Source: Deltaproteobacteria bacterium
Lineage (GTDB): Bacteria > Desulfobacterota > Desulfobacteria > Desulfobacterales > ETH-SRB1
DNA length: 8,735 bases
Direction: 5' to 3'
Assembly: GCA_030627475.1 (NCBI GenBank)
Contig: DAOURZ010000038.1
Coordinates: 1 to 8,735 of the forward strand
The notes beneath the pieces are model-generated. The model had not been told where the DNA came from. It saw only the letters and a program-made list of their open reading frames with translations, and did not search any database. Positions within the stretch are counted from its first letter, which is position 1; each line of letters starts with the position of its first letter. The position numbers and the translations under genes are program-made. Shown one piece after another: positions 1-4,910 of the stretch.

Positions 1-888
1 GCCTTTCAACCTTTCACGAGAATCTATACGCTTGATTTGTTCCGACAGTTCATCGCTTACACTGCCAAAACGCTCGGTCAGAACCTCCATAAGCATATCC
101 TGTGCATCTATCAACATTCCCTGCTGCATTCCTTTTTTGATTCCGATCCTTTCTACACTGGTTATATACTCCATTTTCTTACCCTCCTCATATTGGCGCA
201 TCTCTACCCAAAAACTCTCCTCCATCTCTTCGGGCAATTTCATCAACCAGTCTATGAAGTGAAAAAGATTAATTACATCTTCTCTGCGGTAACCACGTTC
301 ATAAAGACGCCTCACAATATAAAGCTTCCATCTTTTACGGCTTTCTTCATCATTGTTCGTATCGCGGGTCTTCAAATGGGCCATCACTACTATCGCAAAT
401 GGGTTGTTGCTTGCTTCCAGTTCATCAAACCTGTTTGAATAGTCAACAACTTTCGCAACAGGAAAGTTTATCCCGACTTTGCATCCCCACAACTCATAAC
501 CGAAATGATCCGGTCTCCACCCTGACCTTTCATCGGAAAGCACAGCAAGACTTGCTACAGGACGGTCATAACGATCATAAATACGATAATTATACACAAA
601 CATCCGTTTTGCAAAATTCGATTTTTCCTGACCCTGCACCTCCACATGTGCCAGCACCCAAGCATCTTCGCCATCTTTTCTCCACACCTGAACCAGCTTG
701 TCCGCAAGCCTCTTCCCTAATTCAGCATCCCGCGCAACCTGCTGCAACTCTTTATCTAAAAAAACATATCCTTTTGACCAATCAATTCCTTCTGCTGCTG
801 CAGGAAAGAAGAAAACCATAAATTCGTGGAAATATGCTTCCAGAATTTTCTTCCACGGACTATCGTAATCATCTGAAGCTTTATTCAT
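1..888 (-). CDS. Rpn-family recombination-promoting nuclease / putative transposase, PD-(D/E)XK type (3' end beyond window)
   Basis: I translated this frame by hand from the ATG at 888; it stays open for 296 codons to the left edge, so the stop lies outside the window. A GAAGG ribosome binding site (895-899) sits 6 nt upstream of the ATG. The protein matches the pattern I know for Rpn (YhgA-like) proteins: GIDW at residues 33-36, a D-E-L-Q stretch around 44-48, LADKLVQV with Asp62, and HVEVQG with Glu82 and Gln84, which fit the D...ExQ core of the PD-(D/E)XK nuclease fold. These are followed by RMFVYNYRIYDRY, NPFAIVVMAHLKT, DWLMKLPEEMEE and TSVERIGIKKG segments. The C-terminal region resembles the short helical tail of the family. 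Characterised Rpn proteins are DNA endonucleases that promote RecA-independent recombination; whether this one moves DNA is unknown. It follows the MshC-like gene by 90 bp on the same strand and has no evident role in pilus assembly. No frameshift was seen in the visible part. Confidence 0.85.
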   Translation of the reverse strand, partial: MNKASDDYDSPWKKILEAYFHEFMVFFFPAAAEGIDWSKGYVFLDKELQQVARDAELGKRLADKLVQVWRKDGEDAWVLAHVEVQGQEKSNFAKRMFVYNYRIYDRYDRPVASLAVLSDERSGWRPDHFGYELWGCKVGINFPVAKVVDYSNRFDELEASNNPFAIVVMAHLKTRDTNNDEESRKRWKLYIVRRLYERGYRREDVINLFHFIDWLMKLPEEMEESFWVEMRQYEEGKKMEYITSVERIGIKKGMQQGMLIDAQDMLMEVLTERFGSVSDELSEQIKRIDSRERLKG

Positions 889-978
889 CTTATACCTTCG
901 TTTAATTCGGCAGAACCATCCAACTTACTCATCTGATTCAAACAATTGACAAACATCAATAACTTTGTTCTTGGTTTT

Positions 979-1473
979 TCAGGGAATAAATCCAGTGTTT
1001 GCTTTTATGGTTATGGCTTCTCCAGATGTGATGATTGTTATGTCAGTATTAACCAAATTCCCATCAGCGTCAACCGGATTTCCAGGCGTATTAAAGGCAA
1101 CAAAATCATCATTCGTAGAAATGGAAGTTATAGTCAAATTACTCATGATAACCAATTTGTCCTCTGCTTCCACTTTTTTTCCCTCACCTGGAAGCCTTAT
1201 TTTAGTAATCTGATCTGATCCCTTAAAAAGCCAGTATTGGCTATCATTAGTAGTATCAAATTTAATACCCCAGTTAAAATCAGAATTCATAGCCCTGGCC
1301 TGGGCGTAGCGCAGATGTGCCTTTAATACATTTAACTGTTCATCACGTTTGGTATCATCTATATTTATAGAGATTGTTGACACAGCAAGAGCGCTGATGA
1401 TTCCCAGTATAGCGAGCACTGTAACCACTTCCAGAATAGTAAATCCGGAATTTCTTTTAAGACAGTTTTTCAT
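979..1473 (-). CDS. MshC/GspH/FimT-like minor type IV prepilin
   Basis: This is a 164-residue prepilin-type protein. The start at the ATG at 1473 gives a 10-residue basic leader ending in Gly (MKNCLKRNSG), followed by the class IVa processing site FTILEVV with Glu at mature position 5 and a hydrophobic helix (VTVLAILGIISALAV). A TTG at 1512 would lengthen the leader to 23 residues and overlap the end of the toxin gene, so it is less likely. No good ribosome binding site precedes 1473, and translation may depend on coupling to the toxin gene ending 29 nt upstream. After the helix, the segment LRYAQARAMNSDFNWGIKF fits the GspH/FimT/MshC group of minor pseudopilins, and the protein ends in TGFIP, an ending I associate with MshC-like proteins of Desulfobacterota. 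The mature part has no Cys and no Pro22. Its likely role is a minor, priming or tip subunit of the MSHA-type pilus. The GspH/FimT-type grouping is fairly sure; the MshC assignment rests on locus context. Confidence 0.85.
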   Translation of the reverse strand: MKNCLKRNSGFTILEVVTVLAILGIISALAVSTISINIDDTKRDEQLNVLKAHLRYAQARAMNSDFNWGIKFDTTNDSQYWLFKGSDQITKIRLPGEGKKVEAEDKLVIMSNLTITSISTNDDFVAFNTPGNPVDADGNLVNTDITIITSGEAITIKANTGFIP

Positions 1474-1502
1474 AAACTTATGATTCAATTCTAAAGATAA
1501 TT

Positions 1503-1901
1503 TTATTCCCAATCCTCAATATCAAGCCCTTCAACTCGTTTGAATTCGCGTGTATTATAGGTTACTAAAATTAGATTATTTAAGATTTCAATACTTGCTA
1601 TTTGTAAGTCATAGGGGCCAATAGGAGTTCCTTTTTTTTCTAACTCAGCACGAATTTTGCCGTATGCTTCTGCAACTTCGTCGTTAAATGGTAATGACTT
1701 TAAAGGAGAAAAAAATATTTTTAGCTTATCCAAGATTTTTTCTTTGTTTTTACTTTTATAAGCACCAGCAAATAATTCAGATTTTACCACTGAACAGATA
1801 ACAATTTCAGATGGATGTAGCTTTTTAATATGTCTTTTGACTGATTCAGAACTACCATTGAGATATTTAATACATACATTGGTATCTAACAGATATTTCA
1901 A
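1503..1901 (-). CDS. vapC: VapC-family PIN-domain ribonuclease toxin
   Basis: This 132-residue protein has the usual length and order of VapC toxins. It shows the first acidic site in YLLDTN (Asp6), the second in KSELFAGA (Glu42), the third in GPYDLQIA (Asp98), and the closing VTYNTREFKRVEGL segment with Asn116, which together form the Mg-binding PIN active site. VapC enzymes cut tRNA or rRNA and stop translation when freed from their antitoxin. The start codon is TTG and its last bases overlap the TGA of the upstream antitoxin gene (TTGA), so the toxin is probably translated by coupling; the family's usual MKYLLDTN start supports this position. The gene is very AT-rich: by hand count 31 of 120 bases at 1681-1800 are G or C, against 60 of 120 at 5401-5520 in mshE. 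All catalytic residues are present, so the toxin looks active. It interrupts an otherwise continuous pilus gene order. Confidence 0.93.
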   Translation of the reverse strand: MKYLLDTNVCIKYLNGSSESVKRHIKKLHPSEIVICSVVKSELFAGAYKSKNKEKILDKLKIFFSPLKSLPFNDEVAEAYGKIRAELEKKGTPIGPYDLQIASIEILNNLILVTYNTREFKRVEGLDIEDWE

Positions 1902-2143
1902 AGTAATTGTTCTCTATCAGGATATTTTCCTTGAGATTGGCGTTTAATAGGATCTGACGAAAAACAGCCATATGTCTCTGTAAAATAATTATATGGCCAA
2001 TTTGATGTTTCAACACCATTGTTACCATTTTGCATATCGTATATCACCAAAACATCAACATGCTTTTCTTTAATTTTTGTTGGAATATTGACACGTAACC
2101 ATCCATCTATTCCAATTTTGGATTTCAAACTCACTGATTTCAT
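1898..2143 (-). CDS. putative antitoxin of the VapC pair (VapB-like, uncharacterised family)
   Basis: This 81-residue protein is encoded immediately before vapC with a TTGA stop/start overlap, the standard antitoxin-toxin arrangement. A GGAGA ribosome binding site at 2151-2155 lies 7 nt before the ATG. The N-terminal half (residues about 3-36: SLKSKIGIDGWLRVNIPTKI then VDVLVIYD) reads as a short beta-rich domain that could be AbrB-like, but I cannot show this. The C-terminal half holds the pattern WPYNYFTETYG ... DPIKRQSQGKYPDREQLL, which I recall from small proteins found next to PIN toxins in cyanobacteria and other bacteria, usually annotated only as hypothetical. In VapB proteins the C-terminal part typically wraps the toxin, so this tail is the likely toxin-binding region, and the N-terminal part may bind the operator. 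The assignment as antitoxin rests mainly on position; no canonical VapB, Phd or RelB motif is evident. Confidence 0.75.
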   Translation of the reverse strand: MKSVSLKSKIGIDGWLRVNIPTKIKEKHVDVLVIYDMQNGNNGVETSNWPYNYFTETYGCFSSDPIKRQSQGKYPDREQLL

Positions 2144-2150
2144 CTATATT

Positions 2151-2155
2151 TCTCC
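2151..2155 (-). promoter_or_regulatory. ribosome binding site of the putative antitoxin gene
   Basis: GGAGA on the minus strand lies 7 nt before the ATG at 2143. It is the only clear Shine-Dalgarno in the toxin-antitoxin pair, in keeping with toxin translation being coupled to that of the antitoxin. Confidence 0.6.
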
Positions 2156-2168
2156 ACTTTTGTAAAAA

Positions 2169-2196
2169 AATATAAAAAGGTGATGATATCTTGCAA
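2169..2196 (-). promoter_or_regulatory. candidate sigma-70-type promoter of the toxin-antitoxin operon
   Basis: On the minus strand TTGCAA (2196-2191, 4 of 6 to the -35 consensus) is followed after 16 nt by TATATT (2174-2169, 5 of 6 to the -10 consensus). Transcription would begin near 2162, giving a short leader before the antitoxin ATG at 2143. A GATATC palindrome (2185-2190) lies in the spacer and could be part of an operator, since such operons are usually autoregulated; this last point is a guess. Confidence 0.4.
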
Positions 2197-2317
2197 AAGT
2201 TTTGACTCCCTGAAAATCAATATTCACTTCCTGCTGTGTTAAAAAAACGCATGGAATACTTTAAAACCTCAATGGAGCAAGTTCAGAGTTCAATCTTGAA
2301 ATAAATAAACCGGATGT

Positions 2318-2351
2318 AAAAAAAAGGGCATTCCGCGGCATAGCCACGGAA
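2318..2351 (-). terminator. intrinsic terminator candidate behind the pilin genes
   Basis: On the minus strand TTCCGTGGC (2351-2343), loop TAT and GCCGCGGAA (2339-2331) make a 9-bp GC-rich stem with one G-U pair. It is followed after five bases (TGCCC) by eight T residues (2325-2318). The stem and T tract are typical of Rho-independent terminators, although the five-base gap between them is longer than usual. It would end the pilus transcript before the toxin-antitoxin pair. Confidence 0.6.
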
Positions 2352-2391
2352 CGAGCAATGGATAGAAAAATGAGATGCAAAACCAAAATGC

Positions 2392-2496
2392 TATAGGCTT
2401 TAAGATAATGATTTTGGAAAAAATAGAGGGAGGGAGATGTGCTCATCGTACGTCAACGATTGATAATGCACCCAAAATCATTATCTAAAGCCTATA
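2392..2496. repeat. long imperfect inverted repeat with nested hairpin
   Basis: The left arm (2392-2417, beginning TATAGGCTTTAAG) and right arm (2472-2496) are complementary over about 25 bp, with a single one-base indel (AA against A). Weaker complementarity continues outward (about 2384-2391 with 2497-2507). The 54-base centre carries a smaller hairpin, ATCGT (2445-2449) with ACGAT (2456-2460). It begins 20 bases after the stop codon of the second pilin gene. It could be a small non-autonomous mobile element (MITE-like) or a 3' mRNA-stabilising structure. I see no target-site duplication. Confidence 0.75.
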
Positions 2497-2516
2497 AAGT
2501 ATTTTTGATCAAACCA

Positions 2517-2954
2517 TCAGTCCTCACCTGAAGGATGAAAGGGGATATCTTTTGTTACGGTACCGGTTAACTTAAACTTATCAAACCAGGATGGTCCTCC
2601 TGTAACCTCAATTTTAACCTTATCTACATTTTTTGTCCAGGTGACTGTAAAATCTCCGACTTCTCCTTCACCTTCAATAGTAACGGGAGTAGTCCCTTCT
2701 TCTCCAGATAACACACAGCCATTTATCTCTGTCGGCTTATCCGAATTCAGTAACATATACTTTGCATAGGCCATATTATACCTGGCGGCGGCATCTAATA
2801 AAACCGTGTTAACTGCTGTTTGCTGAGAATCCGATGTTATATCAACATATTTAACCGCCGCTACCACTGTCAGAATACTTAAGATAACAAGGGTAATGAT
2901 GATTTCGATAAGAGTAAATCCATCCCGTGATTTTAAGATATCTTTCTCCTTCAT
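2517..2954 (-). CDS. type IV prepilin, MshA-like, second of a tandem pair
   Basis: This 145-residue prepilin has a 12-residue leader ending in Gly (MKEKDILKSRDG), the processing site FTLIEIII with Glu5, and a hydrophobic helix up to about mature residue 22. Pro22, usual in pilins, is replaced by Val. Its C-terminal half shares blocks with the upstream pilin: VTIEG..., GDF, then GPSWFDKF. The two genes therefore look like a duplication. Only one Cys (NGCVLSG) is present, so the disulfide-bounded D-region of classical pilins cannot form within one chain. Its role is probably a major or alternative subunit of the pilus fibre, cleaved and N-methylated by a prepilin peptidase encoded elsewhere. 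Translation start is somewhat uncertain: no Shine-Dalgarno lies upstream of the ATG at 2954, whereas AAGGAG occurs as codons 2 and 3. A 161-base spacer with two stem-loops separates it from the first pilin, and an inverted repeat and terminator follow it. Confidence 0.9.
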   Translation of the reverse strand: MKEKDILKSRDGFTLIEIIITLVILSILTVVAAVKYVDITSDSQQTAVNTVLLDAAARYNMAYAKYMLLNSDKPTEINGCVLSGEEGTTPVTIEGEGEVGDFTVTWTKNVDKVKIEVTGGPSWFDKFKLTGTVTKDIPFHPSGED

Positions 2955-2978
2955 AAAGAAGTTACTACCACTTGTTCA

Positions 2979-3018
2979 CAAAATTCCCTCCTGCCCTTAG
3001 AGAAAGGGGGAAATTTTG
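2979..3018. repeat. imperfect stem-loop upstream of the second pilin gene
   Basis: CAAAATT-CCC (2979-2988) is complementary to GGGAAATTTTG (3008-3018) with one bulged A, and CCCTT (2994-2998) pairs with AAGGG (3004-3008) around the loop AGAGA. The two helices compete for base 3008. In the pilin mRNA it would lie about 25 bases before the start codon of the second pilin. It is not followed by a T tract in the gene direction, so it does not look like a terminator. Confidence 0.5.
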
Positions 3019-3059
3019 GCATTTTTGATATGAGTTCAAAAGTAGCTTGCACTTTCTAT

Positions 3060-3102
3060 CGCAGGCTGGGTTAAGCGGTTATAACTCTCAACCCAACCTA
3101 CG
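3060..3102. repeat. REP-like palindromic element between the two pilin genes
   Basis: CGCAGGCTGGGTT (3060-3072) and AACCCAACCTACG (3090-3102) form a 13-bp stem with two positions that are G-U pairs in the minus-strand transcript, around a 17-base loop that itself contains the palindrome GTTATAAC (3078-3085). The AACCCAACCTACG arm matches a palindromic repeat that I recognise as scattered in many copies through various bacterial genomes. It begins 14 bases after the stop of the first pilin gene. It may block 3' exonucleases or attenuate read-through to the second pilin. Confidence 0.7.
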
Positions 3103-3115
3103 AGCTTTTACTGTT

Positions 3116-3535
3116 TTACCAGCCTGCCGTTATATCTCTTTTACACTTGTCGGCATTATTAGCAAGAAAATCTGCAAACCATGCCGGACCAGTAGTAATA
3201 TTAATGGTAATATTAGGAGAAGTATAAGAATATGTTGCGTCAAAATCTCCCAAATCTCCTTCAATGGTAACATTATGTGTTGCATCACCTAAGATAAAAC
3301 CAGCTAACTGCGTCGGCACTGTCTCATTTTTTAAAAGATAACTAGAAAAAGCCAGATTGTAATTGGTAATACTTGCCGCAATAGCGCCTTCAACCGCCTT
3401 TTCATGCGCATCATCCGTCATATCAAGATATCTCGGCACTGCCACTGCTGCCAAAATCCCAAGTATTATTAAAACAGCAATAATTTCAATCAATGTAAAA
3501 CCGTAATGATTACTTATAAATCCTTTTCTTCTCAT
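3116..3535 (-). CDS. type IV prepilin, MshA/MshB-like, first of a tandem pair
   Basis: This 139-residue prepilin starts at the ATG at 3535, because a perfect AGGAGG lies 9 nt upstream; an earlier in-frame ATG at 3553 overlaps that ribosome binding site and is rejected. The 12-residue leader MRRKGFISNHYG is followed by FTLIEII with Glu5 and a canonical pilin helix with Gly14 and Pro22 (ILAAVAVPRY). The globular part contains VTIEGDLGDFDATYSY, then ITTGPAWFADF, shared with the downstream pilin. One Cys is present (DKCKRD near the end), so no internal disulfide loop can form. The strong ribosome binding site and canonical helix suggest this is the abundant fibre subunit, by inference. A leader hairpin (3565-3590) and an octameric degenerate repeat (about 3580-3643) lie between it and mshG. 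Whether it corresponds to mshA or mshB cannot be settled without alignment. Confidence 0.92.
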   Translation of the reverse strand: MRRKGFISNHYGFTLIEIIAVLIILGILAAVAVPRYLDMTDDAHEKAVEGAIAASITNYNLAFSSYLLKNETVPTQLAGFILGDATHNVTIEGDLGDFDATYSYTSPNITINITTGPAWFADFLANNADKCKRDITAGW

Positions 3536-3544
3536 ATAATATCT

Positions 3545-3550
3545 CCTCCT
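3545..3550 (-). promoter_or_regulatory. strong ribosome binding site fixing the start of the first pilin
   Basis: AGGAGG on the minus strand lies 9 nt before the ATG at 3535. It overlaps the codons that would follow the alternative ATG at 3553, which argues for the inner start. Confidence 0.8.
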
Positions 3551-3564
3551 CATGATTAATTTTT

Positions 3565-3590
3565 TTGAGGAACTGATTTCAATTCCTCAA
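3565..3590. repeat. stem-loop in the 5' leader of the first pilin mRNA
   Basis: TTGAGGAA (3565-3572) and TTCCTCAA (3583-3590) are perfect 8-bp inverted repeats around a 10-base loop, ending 14 bases upstream of the AGGAGG. In the gene direction the stem is followed by an A tract rather than a T tract, so it is not an intrinsic terminator. A role in stabilising the pilin mRNA or in translation control is possible. Confidence 0.5.
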
Positions 3591-3643
3591 TCTACCCAAT
3601 TATCCAATTCACTAATTCCTTAAACCCTAATACCTAAATCATT
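3580..3643. repeat. degenerate 8-bp-period tandem repeat between mshG and the first pilin
   Basis: Reading the plus strand in steps of eight from 3580 gives CAATTCCT, CAATCTAC, CCAATTAT, CCAATTCA, CTAATTCC, then weaker units to about 3643. The shared core is (C)(C/T)AATT. It covers most of the mshG-pilin intergenic space and reaches the last codons of mshG. It resembles in unit length the repeat at 7177-7224. Confidence 0.45.
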
Positions 3644-4859
3644 TAATAATCTTTGACAGATCCCACATAGGAAGAAACACAGAAAGGGCAAAAAAACCTA
3701 CCACAATTGCCAGGCCAACAATCAGGATGGGACCGATTTCAGCGGAAAGCTTTTGCACGGCAGATTGCACCTCGTCATCGTAATGGACAGAAATATCACG
3801 GAGTATATCATCCATATTGCCTGACTCTTCTCCTATGGCTATCATGTTTACCACAATTGGCGGAAAATATTTCGCTGCCTTAAGCGGACCTGATATGCCG
3901 CCGCCGGCGCGTAATCGATCACTGATCATATCAGATTCCCGAGATATGGCGCTGTTCCCGATTGTACCGGACAGAATGGACATGGATTCCAATATAGGGA
4001 CACCGCCAGTTTCCAGTATGGCAAATATGCTGGCAAAACGGGACATAATAGCTTTGAGAAAGATAGAACCAAAAATGGGCAACTTTAAAATAACTAAATC
4101 CTTGATATATTTTCCATGTTCCGTTTTGAAGTAATAAACCGCCAGTGTAACTATTGCGATTGTGCCGAATATCCATACCTGCCAGTAATTAAAAAGAAAT
4201 TCGTACATCCATATACTTATCCTGGTCGGCAATGGAAGCACCAGACCGGCTTTATTGAATACTCCGGCAAATTTCGGAATAACAAAAGTAAGCAGCACAA
4301 AAAAGGCAATTACAAGAGCAACAACAACTGTCGCAGGATATAGCATAGCGTCCTTAATATCGGATTTAACCCTGTATTCATGATCCATAATGTAGATAAG
4401 CCGATCAAAAACATTTGGAAGAGCGCCACTTGACTCGCCGGCACGAATCATACTGCAATAAAGATTGGAAAATATTTTCGGATGTTTTTTAAACGCGTTG
4501 TACAACGTAACACCCTCTATTGTATCTCTGGACATGGAAGCTACAACTTCTCTGAGTTTTTGATTTTCGGTCTGGCTTTCCAGAACCTGCAGCAACCTTA
4601 TCATTGGAACTCCTGCCTTAAGCATGGTTCGGAACTGCCTGGTAAACATAATTAATTCAGGAGCTTTAACAACTGCCAGTCTTTTATTGATAGCGGATAA
4701 TGATATTCCGGCAGAACTTTTGACCTGTTCTTTCACCTTTGATGGAATATATCCGCGGTCAGCTATAATATTGGCAGCAATATCAACTGTATCAGCATCA
4801 ATAACGCCTGATATAGTCTCACCCGCTTCATTAATCGCCTGATAAGAAAAACTCGGCAT
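3639..4859 (-). CDS. mshG: MshG/GspF/PilC-family inner-membrane platform protein
   Basis: This 406-residue protein has the full length of the GspF/PilC family and its duplicated T2SSF domain. The first copy runs from about 70 to 192 (FTRQFRTMLKAGVPM ... MIRAGESSGALP), and the second from about 272 to 395 (SRFASIFAILETGGVPIL ... MIAIGEESGNMDDIL). Membrane segments are visible at about 176-195 (ending FVIPKF), 226-244 and near the C-terminus (ILIVGLAIVVGFFALSVFLPM). Such proteins form the cytoplasmic-membrane platform that couples the assembly ATPase to pilin extraction. The MSHA-type naming follows from its place directly after mshE and before pilin genes; by sequence alone it could equally be called GspF. 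The start ATG at 4859 matches the family N-terminus (MPSFSYQAINEAGE), although the ribosome binding site is weak. It lies 51 bp after mshE and is probably co-transcribed. No mshF follows it. Confidence 0.95.
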   Translation of the reverse strand: MPSFSYQAINEAGETISGVIDADTVDIAANIIADRGYIPSKVKEQVKSSAGISLSAINKRLAVVKAPELIMFTRQFRTMLKAGVPMIRLLQVLESQTENQKLREVVASMSRDTIEGVTLYNAFKKHPKIFSNLYCSMIRAGESSGALPNVFDRLIYIMDHEYRVKSDIKDAMLYPATVVVALVIAFFVLLTFVIPKFAGVFNKAGLVLPLPTRISIWMYEFLFNYWQVWIFGTIAIVTLAVYYFKTEHGKYIKDLVILKLPIFGSIFLKAIMSRFASIFAILETGGVPILESMSILSGTIGNSAISRESDMISDRLRAGGGISGPLKAAKYFPPIVVNMIAIGEESGNMDDILRDISVHYDDEVQSAVQKLSAEIGPILIVGLAIVVGFFALSVFLPMWDLSKIIK

Positions 4860-4910
4860 TTTTTTGTATCACCCCAAGAAAAAGCTAATGCGTTAATTCA
4901 TACAATTTAA

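Larger units (their letters stand above)
2144..2516. other. non-coding gap between the second pilin gene and the toxin-antitoxin pair
   Basis: This 373-base stretch holds no gene I can support. In minus-strand order it contains a large imperfect inverted repeat (2392-2496), an intrinsic terminator candidate (2318-2351), a featureless AT-rich part (about 2200-2317), a promoter candidate (2169-2196) and the antitoxin ribosome binding site. A 61-codon minus-strand reading frame at 2261-2446 overlaps both the repeat and the terminator, has no ribosome binding site and resembles nothing known to me. Confidence 0.6.

Noticed and set aside
32..821. Three plus-strand reading frames (32-262, 37-438, 399-821)
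   Set aside because: They are opposite-strand shadows of the Rpn-family gene, which is well matched in the minus frame; their translations look non-protein-like.
889..978. Promoter (TTGTCA) and small hairpin between the minor prepilin and the Rpn gene
   Set aside because: The best -10 match at the right spacing is only 3 of 6, and the hairpin has a 5-bp stem without a T tract.
1474..1512. TTG start at 1512 for the minor prepilin
   Set aside because: It gives a 23-residue leader, overlaps the vapC stop, and has GAGGA directly adjacent rather than properly spaced; the ATG at 1473 gives a standard 10-residue leader.
2261..2446. 61-codon minus-strand reading frame in the intergenic gap
   Set aside because: It has no ribosome binding site, overlaps the inverted repeat and the terminator candidate, and has no recognisable protein features.
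3015..3035. Possible sigma-54 promoter (TTGGCATTTTTGATA)
   Set aside because: It is on the plus strand, against the pilin genes, and lacks the TGC part of the -12 element.
3536..3553. ATG start at 3553 for the first pilin
   Set aside because: This ATG is immediately followed by the AGGAGG that serves the ATG at 3535, which gives a standard leader.
3817..4134. 105-codon plus-strand frame and an overlapping 81-codon minus frame (3931-4176)
   Set aside because: Both are shadows of mshG, whose frame shows clear family motifs throughout.
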